Shown: piece by piece, positions 37,850 through 47,692 of the stretch
Layout of the letters: every line of letters starts with the position of its first letter
Position numbering within the stretch: the first letter of the stretch is position 1
DNA from: Aporhodopirellula aestuarii
Lineage (GTDB): Bacteria > Planctomycetota > Planctomycetia > Pirellulales > Pirellulaceae
DNA: 64,000 nt
Direction of reading: 5' to 3'
Assembly: GCF_023701485.1 (NCBI RefSeq)
Contig: NZ_JAMQBK010000013.1
Span: 45,285-109,284 of the forward strand
Position numbers and translations under genes: made by a program
The notes under the pieces: generated by a model
What the model was told of the DNA's origin: nothing
The model's input: only the letters and a program-made list of their open reading frames with translations
Databases searched by the model: none

Positions 37850-39469
37850 ATGTTTTTTGCCAGGCGTGCCTGTGTTTTCACCCTCCTGATATTTGCTCAG
37901 TCATTCGTCGGTGTTAAAGCGAATGCGGAATCAAAACAGTCGGAACCGGACACGCCGCCGCCTCCCAACGTCGTCTTCATCTTTGCTGACGACCTGGGGT
38001 ATGGCGACTTAGGTTGTTACGGCGCGACTAAGGTGCAAACGCCGAACATCGATCGTCTTGCTACCCAGGGGAGGATGTTTTCGGATGCTCACTCAGCGTC
38101 CGCGGTTTGCACGCCCTCTCGCTACGCGTTGCTGACTGGTGAATATCCGATCCGAGCACTCAACGGCAAAGGAGTCTGGGGGCCGCTTTCGCCGTTCTCA
38201 GGGCTGATCATTGATACGGACACGCCGACAATCGGCAAGGTGTTTAAGAACCAGGGTTATTCGACGGCGTGTCTGGGAAAATGGCACCTCGGTTTTGGCG
38301 AAGGCAAAAACGACTGGAGCGTTCCGTTGACTCCGGGCCCGAACGAAGTGGGCTTTGACTACTACTTTGGAGTTCCGTTGGTGAATAGCGGAAGTCCGTT
38401 TGTGTATGTCGAGAACGACACGATTGTCGGATACGATCCGGCGGATCCCTTAAAGGCGGGCGTGCCGCCATCACCAACACCGAGGTTCCCCGAAGAAGCA
38501 TCGGTGAAGGGGCCAAACAAGTTTACGGGGGCCCTAGCCGCTCACAAAATTTACGATGATGAAAAAACGGGGACGCTGCTAACCGAAAAGGCGGTGTCTT
38601 GGATTTCGCAGAATAAGGACAACCCGTTTTTCCTCTACTTCGCCACAACCAACATTCACCATCCTTTCACTCCCGCACCGCGTTTCAAGGGCACGAGCCA
38701 GTGCGGACTTTATGGAGACTACATCCACGAGTTGGATTGGATGGTCGGTGAAATCTTAGCCAGTCTCGAGCACAACGGGCTTAGTGATAACACGCTCGTG
38801 ATCTTTACCAGCGACAACGGAGGCATGCTGAACTACGGCGGACGGATCGCGATGGAGGCGGGGCACCGAATCAATGGTGACTTACTGGGTTTCAAGTTCG
38901 GTGCGTGGGAGGGCGGCCATCGCGTTCCCATGATCGCGAAGTGGCCCGGAAAGATCGAGGCAGGCAGCAAATCGGACCAATTGATTTGCAACGTCGACAT
39001 GCTCGCGACGTTCATGGCATTGACCGATCAAGACGCCAGTAAGTTGCAGGACAAAGACAGCATCAACATGCTGCCGGCGTTTGTCGGGAATCCTACCGAG
39101 CCACTTCGATCGGAACTGCTTCTAGCTCCCCACAAGAGCACCAACTTGTCGATTCGCAAAGGCAAGTGGATGTATATCAGTGGGCGAGGCAGCGGCGGTT
39201 TTAACGGATCGAAGCCCAACCAACACGCCTGGGGTGGACCGCCGGCGGCCGCCTTTGCTGGTAGCGTGAACAGCGACATCGAGAACGGCAAAATCAAGCC
39301 CAACGCTCCCCCAGCACAACTTTATGACTTAGAGAATGATCTCTATCAGACCAAAAATCTCTATCGTGAATATCCTGAAATCGTGCAAGAGATGGAAATG
39401 CTCTTGAAGACGTATTCCGGAAAAATCGACCCAGGCAGACCACGCAATCGTAAGGCGAAAACACGATGA
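37850..39469 (+). CDS. Secreted sulfatase 2 (Cys-type, S1 family)
   Basis: A 539-residue exported sulfatase, with an N-terminus rich in hydrophobics (MFFARRACVFTLLIFAQSFV) and a Pro-rich linker before the domain. Metal-site motif VFIFADDLGYGDLGCYGATK. Active-site CTPSR with C87 and STACLGKWHLG later. FTSDNGGM gives the second metal ligand pair. A Gly-rich insertion (SGRGSGGFNGSKPNQHAWGG) near residue 450 is shared with the last sulfatase in the run (GSGGWSAPNENQARNA), so these two are probably closer relatives. The stop overlaps the next sulfatase start by four bases (ATGA at 39466). Confidence 0.93.
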   Translation: MFFARRACVFTLLIFAQSFVGVKANAESKQSEPDTPPPPNVVFIFADDLGYGDLGCYGATKVQTPNIDRLATQGRMFSDAHSASAVCTPSRYALLTGEYPIRALNGKGVWGPLSPFSGLIIDTDTPTIGKVFKNQGYSTACLGKWHLGFGEGKNDWSVPLTPGPNEVGFDYYFGVPLVNSGSPFVYVENDTIVGYDPADPLKAGVPPSPTPRFPEEASVKGPNKFTGALAAHKIYDDEKTGTLLTEKAVSWISQNKDNPFFLYFATTNIHHPFTPAPRFKGTSQCGLYGDYIHELDWMVGEILASLEHNGLSDNTLVIFTSDNGGMLNYGGRIAMEAGHRINGDLLGFKFGAWEGGHRVPMIAKWPGKIEAGSKSDQLICNVDMLATFMALTDQDASKLQDKDSINMLPAFVGNPTEPLRSELLLAPHKSTNLSIRKGKWMYISGRGSGGFNGSKPNQHAWGGPPAAAFAGSVNSDIENGKIKPNAPPAQLYDLENDLYQTKNLYREYPEIVQEMEMLLKTYSGKIDPGRPRNRKAKTR

Positions 39470-40971
39470 GAATGTTGTTCGTTATTCTGCTGGCCTGCGT
39501 GCTGGCCCATGTCCAAAACGCTCGCGTTAGCCACGGCCAAACTCACTCACGCCCCAACGTGATCTTCTTCTTGACGGATGACCTCGGCTTTTCCGACATC
39601 AGTTGCTACGGGGCGACGAAGGTCAAGACGCCGAACATTGATGCGTTGGCCAACAAGGGGATCAAATTTACGGATTTCCATACTGGTGCCTCGATCTGCT
39701 CGCCGTCACGGGCGGCGTTCTTGACGGGAGCGTATCCCCAGCGATGCGGTCTCTACATGGGCATCAACGAGAACCGGGAGGAACACTGGTTTCTCGGCCT
39801 TCATCCGGATGAAATCACGTTGGCGGAGCAGTTCAAGAACCAGGACTACCAGACCTTCATGATTGGCAAGTGGCATCTCGGGAACGAACCGGAATTTCAT
39901 CCCTTGCTGCAGGGTTTTGATCACTACTACGGAATGCCCAGTAACGTGGGGCATTCCGCGGAGTTTTTTGATGGCGAAGAACTGATTTACACGAGCACGC
40001 CGCTGGCTAAGTTAACTACGTTGTACACCGAGCGGGCGACCAAAATCATCAAAGAACACGGTGGTCAGCCCTTCTTCCTCTACTTTGCACACAACTATCC
40101 GCACACGCCCTATCAAGCCGGAAAGGACTTCGTCGGCTCGTCCATGGACGGTGTGCGGGGCGACGTGATCCAGGAACTCGACTGGGGTGTCGGCGAAATG
40201 ATGAAGGCACTCGAGGATGCGGGCATTGCTGATAACACGATCGTTATCTTCACGTCAGATAACGGTCCGTTGAAGCAACAATACGCACAGCCGTATCGTG
40301 GGACCAAGTATGTCTCACTCGAAGGCGGGCATCGCGTGCCGTTCATCTTTCACTGGCCCGCCGCGATTGACCAAGGTGTCGAATCTGAAACGCCAGTCGT
40401 TGCGATGGATTTGTTTCCAACCTTGTCCGAGATCATCGGCGAGCCGCTTCCAGCCGATCGCGAGTTTGACGGGGTGAGTCTCATGCCGCTGCTCGATGGC
40501 AAAGCATTGACCCGACCGGAAACCCAGCCGTTTTTCTATTACAACTGCGAGAACCTGCAAGCGGTTCGGTACGGCGACTGGAAATTGCATCTGCCGCGCA
40601 CGGGTCAGCAAATTCCTTGGTGGGACAAGAACAAAGCGCTTGTCAACGTAAAGTCACCAGTGCTCTACAACCTTCGGAATGACCTGCACGAGTCAAAAGA
40701 CGTTGCATCCGAAAACCCCGAGATTGTGCAACAGATGGTTCGCATGGCTGACAATACCCGTAAAGAACTCGGGGAATACATGCAGCGGGGCAGTGGTCAG
40801 CGGCCAACGGGTTCCGCCGTTTCTGGTGCACCGATCATCAGCAACGGAAAAGACTGGCAAACGGTCGATGCGGAAACACGAGCGACCATCAAAGAAGAGC
40901 ACTTAAAGCGGCACCCTGAATCGAAAAAACCGTCGCAGGGAGCAAACAGAAAAAGGAAACGTAGCCAATGA
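39466..40971 (+). CDS. Secreted sulfatase 3 (Cys-type, S1 family)
   Basis: A 501-residue exported sulfatase with signal peptide MRMLFVILLACVLAHVQN. Motifs: NVIFFLTDDLGFSDISCYGA (metal site), CSPSR with C78, MIGKWHLG, and FTSDNGPLKQQYAQPYRGTK (second metal site and substrate pocket). The tail after about 460 is polar and Lys/Arg-rich. It overlaps the genes on both sides by ATGA junctions, so sulfatases 2, 3 and 4 are one translationally coupled cluster. The sulfate position it removes cannot be read from sequence. Confidence 0.93.
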   Translation: MRMLFVILLACVLAHVQNARVSHGQTHSRPNVIFFLTDDLGFSDISCYGATKVKTPNIDALANKGIKFTDFHTGASICSPSRAAFLTGAYPQRCGLYMGINENREEHWFLGLHPDEITLAEQFKNQDYQTFMIGKWHLGNEPEFHPLLQGFDHYYGMPSNVGHSAEFFDGEELIYTSTPLAKLTTLYTERATKIIKEHGGQPFFLYFAHNYPHTPYQAGKDFVGSSMDGVRGDVIQELDWGVGEMMKALEDAGIADNTIVIFTSDNGPLKQQYAQPYRGTKYVSLEGGHRVPFIFHWPAAIDQGVESETPVVAMDLFPTLSEIIGEPLPADREFDGVSLMPLLDGKALTRPETQPFFYYNCENLQAVRYGDWKLHLPRTGQQIPWWDKNKALVNVKSPVLYNLRNDLHESKDVASENPEIVQQMVRMADNTRKELGEYMQRGSGQRPTGSAVSGAPIISNGKDWQTVDAETRATIKEEHLKRHPESKKPSQGANRKRKRSQ

Positions 40972-42440
40972 AGTATCTCATTATCGCGATAGCGTTGTTC
41001 GCCGGAACGCTGCGTTCGTTTGCGAATGGAAGTGACAGCCTCGCGGAGGGAGTTCGTGCCGACAGGCCAAACTTCATCATCATCTTCACCGACGATCAGG
41101 GCTACCAGGATCTAGGCTGTTTTGGCTCACCCGATATCAAGACGCCTCGCATCGATCGGATGGCGGAGGAGGGGATGCGGTTTACCAGCTTCTACGCCCA
41201 AACCGTGTGTGGGCCGTCGCGGGCTGCTTTGTTGACGGGATGCTACCCGCTGCGGCATGCTCGACATGCCGATCCCGATTCGATTCATCCCGAATTGCAT
41301 CTCAACGAAGTGACCATTGCGGAAGTGTTGAAAGAGCAAGGCTACCAAACCGCCGCATTCGGAAAATGGGATCTCGCTGGGCACAGCCAAACAGACTACA
41401 AGCCCGAGCTGCTGCCGAAGTTTCAGGGATTTGACGAGTACTTTGGTACGCCGACTAGCAATGACCGCTTAGTCAACCTGATGCACAACACGGAGATGGT
41501 CGAGAAAAATGCGGACATGTCGACACTCACCCGTCGCTACACCGACAACGCGATCGCGTTCATCGAAAAAACCAAGGAGTCGCCGTTTTTTGTATATCTC
41601 GCGCACACCATGCCTCACGTTAAGTTGGCGGTCTCGAAGCAGTTTGCGGGGAAGTCGGCGGGCGGTCTTTACGGCGACGTGATCGAGGAAATCGATTTCA
41701 ACGTCGGCCGTGTGCTCGACAAGGTCAAAGAACTCGGGCTGGACGAGAATACGTACATCATCTTCACCAGTGACAACGGTCCGTGGTGGATCAAGAAGAA
41801 AAACGGCGGGCATGCATCACCACTACGTGGAGCCAAAACCACGTGTTGGGAAGGCGGGCTGCGTGTGCCTTGCGTGATGCGGGCGCCGGGCCGGATCCCA
41901 GCGGGAAGTGAGTGCGACGCCGTGACCGCGACCATCGACATGATGCCAACAATTACCAAGCTCACGGGCGGCGAACTACCGAGTGATCGCGTGATTGACG
42001 GTGTGGATATCTCAGCCTTGATGCACGGCGAGTTGGAATCCCTGGATCGTAACTACTTCTACTACCAGCACGATTGTCTCCGCGGAGTTCGATCGGGTCG
42101 GTGGAAGCTAATGCTCCCGCACACCGAACCGACCAGCAACAGTATCGCGGTCAAATGGAAGCCGCATGCGTTGCCTGCCGACACAAGCCGTATCAAGCAT
42201 GCGTTGCTGTTTGATTTGGAGGCTGACATTGGGGAAACCACCAATGTGTTCGCCGAGAATCCCGAGCGAGCGGCCGAGCTGATGAAGATCGCTGAGCATG
42301 CGAAGAATGATATCGGTGACCACGATCGATTCGGCGCCAACGCCCGATCGTTCGGTGCGACGCGCCGAACGCTTTCAACCGAGATTGAGAACGTTCCGTC
42401 TAGCGGGCAGCAAAAACGCCCGGCGAAGACGAAACGGTAA
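40968..42440 (+). CDS. Secreted sulfatase 4 (Cys-type, S1 family)
   Basis: A 490-residue exported sulfatase with signal peptide MKYLIIAIALFAGTLRSFAN. Motifs: NFIIIFTDDQGYQDLGCFGS; active-site CGPSR with C81, a Gly variant at the second position where the others have Ser, Thr or Ala; AAFGKWDLAGH in place of the usual GKWHLG, so Asp replaces the His of this motif; FTSDNGPWWIKKKNGGHASP. The His-to-Asp change sits in the second signature and may alter the sulfate pocket. The C-terminus is basic. It starts inside the end of sulfatase 3, with 122 bases to the next gene. Confidence 0.92.
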   Translation: MKYLIIAIALFAGTLRSFANGSDSLAEGVRADRPNFIIIFTDDQGYQDLGCFGSPDIKTPRIDRMAEEGMRFTSFYAQTVCGPSRAALLTGCYPLRHARHADPDSIHPELHLNEVTIAEVLKEQGYQTAAFGKWDLAGHSQTDYKPELLPKFQGFDEYFGTPTSNDRLVNLMHNTEMVEKNADMSTLTRRYTDNAIAFIEKTKESPFFVYLAHTMPHVKLAVSKQFAGKSAGGLYGDVIEEIDFNVGRVLDKVKELGLDENTYIIFTSDNGPWWIKKKNGGHASPLRGAKTTCWEGGLRVPCVMRAPGRIPAGSECDAVTATIDMMPTITKLTGGELPSDRVIDGVDISALMHGELESLDRNYFYYQHDCLRGVRSGRWKLMLPHTEPTSNSIAVKWKPHALPADTSRIKHALLFDLEADIGETTNVFAENPERAAELMKIAEHAKNDIGDHDRFGANARSFGATRRTLSTEIENVPSSGQQKRPAKTKR

Positions 42441-42562
42441 GAAAATAGGATTGATCTCGCGCCGAGGTCGCGGACGCGATCACATGGGAGTCGGTGTGCG
42501 CTCATCAACGCAGATCGATCAGCACAACTCATTTAGAAAACACAGCAATTGGACGTAAAACT

Positions 42563-44086
42563 ATGAAAAGCCTAGTTCTCCTGTTTGCAGCCTTTGGGAT
42601 TGCACTGGCTTCGACGACGCAGGCGGCGGACCGTCCTAACATTCTATTTGTCATTGTTGATGATCAATCGCCGTTCGATTTGAAGGTCTACAATCCGGAT
42701 TCCACGCTCGAGACACCGGTCATCGATCGACTCGCGGCCGAAGGCATGGTGTTCGATGGAGCTCACCAGATGGGAGCTTGGGCGGGCGGCGTTTGCACTC
42801 CGTCGCGTCACATGATCATGTCGGGACGGACGTTGTGGCACATTCCCGATAAGACGACTCCTGGACGAAGCGTCTTGTCGGCTGATCCGAAATATGTCCC
42901 GACTGACTTGCCCAGCCACACGATGGCGGCGGTCTTCAACGTTGCCGGTTACGACACGATGCGGACCTGCAAGAGAGGAAACAGCTACGCGGCCGCCAAT
43001 GCGCTTTTTACCGTTGTTCGTGACGCGGTGAAGCGGGGTGGGACTGACGAAACCGAGAGTGCTTGGCACGCCGAACAGGTGCTCAGTTACCTCGATGACC
43101 GCAAGGCATCGTCCGACGAAGATCCGTTTCTCATCTATTTCGGTTTCTCGCATCCGCATGATACTCGTGACGGCAAGCCCGAATTACTCGCCAAATACGG
43201 CGCGGTGAATCACAGAGATAAAAAGAAATTACCTGCATCGCATCCGAGCCAACCGGCCCTACCTCCAAACTATCTTCCCGCTCATCCGTTCGACAACACG
43301 GACATGAACGTACGTGATGAAGTGAATGTTAGTGGCGTGTGGCGCAACCGCGACGAGCGAACGATCCGCAACGAACTCGGCCGCGAGTTTGCCTGCAGCG
43401 AAAACATCGATATCCAGATCGGCCGCGTGTTGGAGCAACTCGAGGCGATGGGCGAACTGGACAACACGTACATCTTTTACACGTCCGATCACGGCATGGC
43501 GATTGGCCGGCATGGGTTGCAGGGCAAGCAGAACCTTTACGAGCATACTTGGCGAGTGCCGTTCATCGCGAAGGGCCCCGGCATCGAGCCGGGAACGCGT
43601 TCGACGGGAAACATTTACTTGCTCGACGTCCTGGCAACGCTTTGCGATCTCGCTGGGTTCGAGCCACCGAAAACAAGTGAGGGAATCAGTTTCAAACCCG
43701 TTCTCGAAGGCAAACAAGACGCTGTACGTGATGTGCTCTACGGGGCGTATTGTGGCGGCGCCAAACCCGGGATTCGCTGTGTCAAAAAAGGCAATTGGAA
43801 GTTGCTCAAGTATGAATCGAGCGAAAGCGGCGTGAGCGAAACCCAGTTGTTCAATTTGGCAGAGAATCCGCATGAACTACTGGTCGAGCACCATGCTCCC
43901 GAGGTCATCGCATTGACCGGTGTGACGCCAGCCACGACTCAGGTCGATCTCGCGGGCGATCCAAAACACGCCGACAAACTCAAGGAAATGGAGCAACTGC
44001 TACTTGAGGAGATGCGTCGTTACGACGATCCATTCCGCTTCACCGGCCAACCCGACGACGCTCCCGTTCCTCAAGTTAACTTTTGA
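42563..44086 (+). CDS. Secreted sulfatase 5 (divergent Cys-type)
   Basis: A 507-residue exported sulfatase; the start at 42563 gives signal peptide MKSLVLLFAAFGIALASTTQ. The metal-site strand reads NILFVIVDDQSPFDLKVYNP, lacking the DDxGxGD pattern of its neighbours. The active-site motif CTPSR (C78) is preceded by an unusual GAWAGGV. GYDTMRTCKRGNSY stands where GKWHLG is expected, while FYTSDHGMAIGRHGLQGKQN retains the second metal site with His instead of Asn. This pattern resembles the choline/iduronate-type sulfatase branch rather than the arylsulfatase-like ones around it, so a different substrate position or moiety is likely. Confidence 0.9.
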   Translation: MKSLVLLFAAFGIALASTTQAADRPNILFVIVDDQSPFDLKVYNPDSTLETPVIDRLAAEGMVFDGAHQMGAWAGGVCTPSRHMIMSGRTLWHIPDKTTPGRSVLSADPKYVPTDLPSHTMAAVFNVAGYDTMRTCKRGNSYAAANALFTVVRDAVKRGGTDETESAWHAEQVLSYLDDRKASSDEDPFLIYFGFSHPHDTRDGKPELLAKYGAVNHRDKKKLPASHPSQPALPPNYLPAHPFDNTDMNVRDEVNVSGVWRNRDERTIRNELGREFACSENIDIQIGRVLEQLEAMGELDNTYIFYTSDHGMAIGRHGLQGKQNLYEHTWRVPFIAKGPGIEPGTRSTGNIYLLDVLATLCDLAGFEPPKTSEGISFKPVLEGKQDAVRDVLYGAYCGGAKPGIRCVKKGNWKLLKYESSESGVSETQLFNLAENPHELLVEHHAPEVIALTGVTPATTQVDLAGDPKHADKLKEMEQLLLEEMRRYDDPFRFTGQPDDAPVPQVNF

Positions 44087-44734
44087 AGGACGCGGGAAAT
44101 GGAGGGCTCGCGTCGTGCGGCGAGAACACTTAGCGGAACGGCGCGAGCCGTCCGGTTTTACGTGATGTATTAGTACGCGCATTTGTGCTTTGCCACACTC
44201 AAACTTGAGGGTTGCTGGAACCGGAGGGCTCGCGCCCTGCCGCTAAAAAATCCTATCGGAACGGCGCGAGCGGTCCGGTCCCATCTGCGGCTAGAACACT
44301 TAGCGGAACGGCGCGAGCCGTCCGGTTTTACGTGATGTATTAGTGCGAGCATTTGTACTTCGCCACACTCAAACTTGAGGGTTGCTGGAACCGGAGGGCT
44401 CGCGCCCTGCCGCTAAGAAAAACCTTGCGACGTGCGGTTAGAAATCTTAGCGGAACGGCGCGAGCCGTCCGGTTTTACGTGACGTATTAGTGCGCGCATT
44501 TGTGCTTTGCCACACTCAAACTTGAGGGTTGCCGGAACCGGAGGGCTCGCGCCCTACCGCTAAGAAAGACCTTGCGGAACGGCGCGAGCCGTCCCCGTAG
44601 GGTCGCCGAGTCATCTAAATAGACGACAGACGGGCTGTGTTGGTTAGAATAGCCTGATACGCTTCCTTGCGCGGCGTTGCGGCTGGTTAAAGCCGCCTTG
44701 CGGGTCCGATCACTCCACTTGAAAAGTTACCAAT
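44087..44734. repeat. Tandem cluster of REP/BIME-like palindromic repeats
   Basis: A unit of about 150-170 bases occurs three times in tandem; the core agcggaacggcgcgagccgt begins at about 44132, 44302 and 44449. Each unit pairs this core with an inverted relative, aaccggagggctcgcgccct, about 90 bases later, separated by a conserved spacer (ttgccacactcaaacttgag). Partial copies flank it (44101, 44256, 44577). The rest, 44600-44734, holds gagtcatctaaatagacga, related to 34412-34430, and the leader of the next sulfatase. No coding sequence is seen. Confidence 0.88.
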
Positions 44735-46141
44735 ATGCTCCAAGAGAACGCGTTGAAGTTAAAGCGATTGCATTTCGCACTGCTGGCGTTGGCTGTGTTT
44801 GTTTGTCGACCGGCGGTTGTGGAGGCGGATGAGCCGGTTGAGAAGCCGTCGAAACCCAACTTCGTGATCTTTGTCGCCGACGACATGGGGTGGGGAGATT
44901 CTGCGACGTATGGCAATGAATTGATCCAAACGCCGAACATGGACCGATTGGCGGCCGAAGGCGTCAAGTTCACGCAGTGTTATTCGGCATGTGGCGTGTG
45001 CTCGCCATCACGTTCAGCGATCCTGACCGGCCGTACGCCTTATCGTAACGGCGTCTGGCGACACTTGTCGGGGAGACACGAAGCTCACCTGCGAGCTAGC
45101 GAAATCACGTACCCCGAGTTGTTGAAAGAAATCGGTTACGAAACGTGTCACGTTGGTAAGTGGCACCTCAATTCGCAACAGCACTTCAACAATCCGGATT
45201 TTCCACAGCCCGGCGATCATGGCTACGACTATTGGATGTACACACACAACAATGCGAGCCCGAGTCACAAGAACCCTGACAACTTTGTCCGCAACGGTGA
45301 ACCGGTTGGCGAAATTGAGGGCTATTCGGCGCAAATCGTGGCGTCGGAAGCCCAGCATTGGTTGAAAGATATTCATGATCCGAGCAAGCCGTTTGCGATG
45401 ACGGTGTGGGTTCACGAACCGCATTCGCCGATCGCCACCGATTCGCGTTTTCAGGCACTCTACGATGGGCATGAGAATGCAAAGTACATGGGGAATATCA
45501 CCCAAATGGACAATGCGTTGGGAATGGTCATGGATGCATTGGATGCCCAGGGAGTTGCCGACAACACGCTTTTATTCTTCACGTCCGATAATGGACCCGT
45601 GGCGGCGTTTGGAGGCACAACGGGTGGTCTGCGAGGCGGTAAACGCAGCGAGCACGAAGGCGGTATCCGAGTTCCCGGACTGGCTCGTTGGCCAGGGCAT
45701 ATCCCAGCGGGCACGACCAGTGATGTGCCCGTGATCGGTTCGGACATCTTTGCGACCGTCCTGGACATTGTCGGCATCCCTGTTCCGACTGACCGAACGA
45801 TTGATGGTGTCAGCATGATGCCCGCGTTCTCAGGGCAACCGGTCGAACGAAGTGTTCCGCTGTTTTGGCGGACTCACGTTTCGTCGGGCGCGGATCGCGT
45901 CGCGCTGCGAATTGGTGATTGGAAGATCATCGGCAATGACACGCTGACCAAGTTCCAGCTTTACGACATCGAGAAAGATTGGAAAGAAGAAAATGACTTG
46001 GCCACCAAGATGCCGGAAAAAACGGAAGAGATGAAACGGATTCTTTTGCAAGTTTGGCATGACATCGAGGAAGAAGGACCAAACGAGTGGTGGGAGAACG
46101 AGCGTCAGGCACCCTCAAGAGGTGCGACGTTGAATTACTAA
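44735..46141 (+). CDS. Secreted sulfatase 6 (Cys-type, S1 family)
   Basis: A 468-residue exported sulfatase with signal peptide around LHFALLALAVFVCRPAVVEA. Motifs: NFVIFVADDMGWGDSATYGN, CSPSR with C89 (preceded by two more Cys, QCYSACGV), TCHVGKWHLNSQ, and FTSDNGPVAAFGGTTGGLRG with the full metal site. The region GSDIFATVLDIVGIPVP is the common sulfatase C-terminal domain. It is the first gene after the repeat cluster and lies 66 bases upstream of sulfatase 7, so it may start a second transcript. Confidence 0.93.
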   Translation: MLQENALKLKRLHFALLALAVFVCRPAVVEADEPVEKPSKPNFVIFVADDMGWGDSATYGNELIQTPNMDRLAAEGVKFTQCYSACGVCSPSRSAILTGRTPYRNGVWRHLSGRHEAHLRASEITYPELLKEIGYETCHVGKWHLNSQQHFNNPDFPQPGDHGYDYWMYTHNNASPSHKNPDNFVRNGEPVGEIEGYSAQIVASEAQHWLKDIHDPSKPFAMTVWVHEPHSPIATDSRFQALYDGHENAKYMGNITQMDNALGMVMDALDAQGVADNTLLFFTSDNGPVAAFGGTTGGLRGGKRSEHEGGIRVPGLARWPGHIPAGTTSDVPVIGSDIFATVLDIVGIPVPTDRTIDGVSMMPAFSGQPVERSVPLFWRTHVSSGADRVALRIGDWKIIGNDTLTKFQLYDIEKDWKEENDLATKMPEKTEEMKRILLQVWHDIEEEGPNEWWENERQAPSRGATLNY

Positions 46142-46207
46142 TTTGTCTCCAAGGCTGATTCAGGCCGTTCGCAAAATTTCAAATCACTCCCCACAAGAAG
46201 TTCGAAG

Positions 46208-47692
46208 ATGAAACTCGCTATCTACACGTTGTCGTTGATTGTTGTTGCCGGGATCGGTATTCCCGCGGCGGAAGGGATGGACGGCAGTCGCCCGAACATC
46301 GTTCTGGTGATGACCGATGACCAAGGCATGGGGGATCTCTCTTGCATGGGAAATGAGGTCGTTCGGACGCCGAAGATTGATCGCTTCTACGCGCAATCAA
46401 CGCGGTTTACCGACTTCCAAGTGAGCCCGACCTGCGCTCCCACCCGTGCGGCGATCATGAGTGGTCGGGCTCCGTTTAAGAACGGGGTGACGCACACGAT
46501 CATGCAGCGAGAGCGGATGGCGTTGAGCACGTTCACATTGCCGCAGGCTCTTCAAACCGCGGGATACAAAACGGGCATCTTTGGTAAATGGCACCTTGGT
46601 GACGAGGAGGCGTATCTGCCAGGAAACCGGGGATTCGATGAGGTCTTGATCCACGGCTCCGGCGGGATCGGTCAGGTGCCTCTCGGTGATTTTCCGCCCA
46701 ACAAAGAGAATGTGTATTTCGACAACGTTCTGCTCCACAACGACACGATTGTCAAAACGGAAGGGTACTGTACCGACGTGTTTTTCCAATCGGGTTTGGC
46801 GTGGATCAATTCGCAAATTGAAGGCGGCAATCCGTACTTCGCCTACATCGCACTCAACGCCCCGCATGCCCCGCTCGTTGCTCCAGAGAAGTACACTCGA
46901 CGTTTCATTGAGCTCGGCTATGACAAGGGAACGGCGGGCCGATACGGAATGATTGAGAACATCGACGACAATTTTGGTCGGTTGATGGACAAACTCACAG
47001 AGTGGAAAGCCCTCGACAACACGTTGGTCATCTTCATGACGGACAACGGCGCGACGCATTTGAGCGGAACGTTGAACGGCAAAAAGGTGCGGCACTTCAA
47101 TGCCAACTTAAGAGGCGGTAAAAATTCGCCCAACGAAGGAGGCACGCACGTTCCGGCGTTCTGGCATTGGAAAGGCGTGCTGGACGAGGGTGTCGATGTT
47201 GATGCGTTGACAGCCCACGTTGATCTTTATCCAACGTTCTGCGAACTCGTTGGTGCGGAATTGCCAGCCGATGTTCAGGAATTCGACGGACGATCACTGT
47301 TGCCGCTATTGAACGATCCGAATGCGAAGTGGCCGGATCGTGAGTTGTTCGTCCATTGCGGCCGCTGGCCGGCAGGAGAACGCGATCGCTTCAAGTTCAC
47401 CAAGTGTGGTGTGCGTACCCAAAGCTGGCGATTGGTCAATAATTCGGAGTTGTACGACATCGCCGCTGACCCGAGCGAGACAACGGATGTTTCGGGAGAT
47501 CATCCCGAAGTCATGGATCGGCTGCGTAAAGCCTACGATCAATGGTGGGAGTCGGTGATTCCAATGATGGTCAACGAAGACTTGCCAAAAGTCCGGCCCG
47601 AAGATCAACCGTTAGCGATTCGCTATCACAAACAGAATGAAGAGCAGGGCATCCCGCTATGGGCCCCCGAGTCGATTGATAACGCCAATTGA
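46208..47692 (+). CDS. Secreted sulfatase 7 (Cys-type, S1 family)
   Basis: A 494-residue exported sulfatase with signal peptide MKLAIYTLSLIVVAGIGIPA. Motifs: NIVLVMTDDQGMGDLSCMGN; active-site CAPTR with C76 (Ala and Thr at the variable positions; the C-x-P-x-R core is kept); TGIFGKWHLGDE; FMTDNGATHLSGTLNGKKVR. The tail RPEDQPLAIRYHKQNEEQGI is polar. It probably forms an operon with sulfatase 6 upstream. The next gene starts 216 bases later. Confidence 0.92.
   Translation: MKLAIYTLSLIVVAGIGIPAAEGMDGSRPNIVLVMTDDQGMGDLSCMGNEVVRTPKIDRFYAQSTRFTDFQVSPTCAPTRAAIMSGRAPFKNGVTHTIMQRERMALSTFTLPQALQTAGYKTGIFGKWHLGDEEAYLPGNRGFDEVLIHGSGGIGQVPLGDFPPNKENVYFDNVLLHNDTIVKTEGYCTDVFFQSGLAWINSQIEGGNPYFAYIALNAPHAPLVAPEKYTRRFIELGYDKGTAGRYGMIENIDDNFGRLMDKLTEWKALDNTLVIFMTDNGATHLSGTLNGKKVRHFNANLRGGKNSPNEGGTHVPAFWHWKGVLDEGVDVDALTAHVDLYPTFCELVGAELPADVQEFDGRSLLPLLNDPNAKWPDRELFVHCGRWPAGERDRFKFTKCGVRTQSWRLVNNSELYDIAADPSETTDVSGDHPEVMDRLRKAYDQWWESVIPMMVNEDLPKVRPEDQPLAIRYHKQNEEQGIPLWAPESIDNAN

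Noticed and set aside
44087..44734. Repeat cluster considered as CRISPR or as an insertion sequence
   Set aside because: The spacing segments are conserved instead of unique, and there is no transposase frame.
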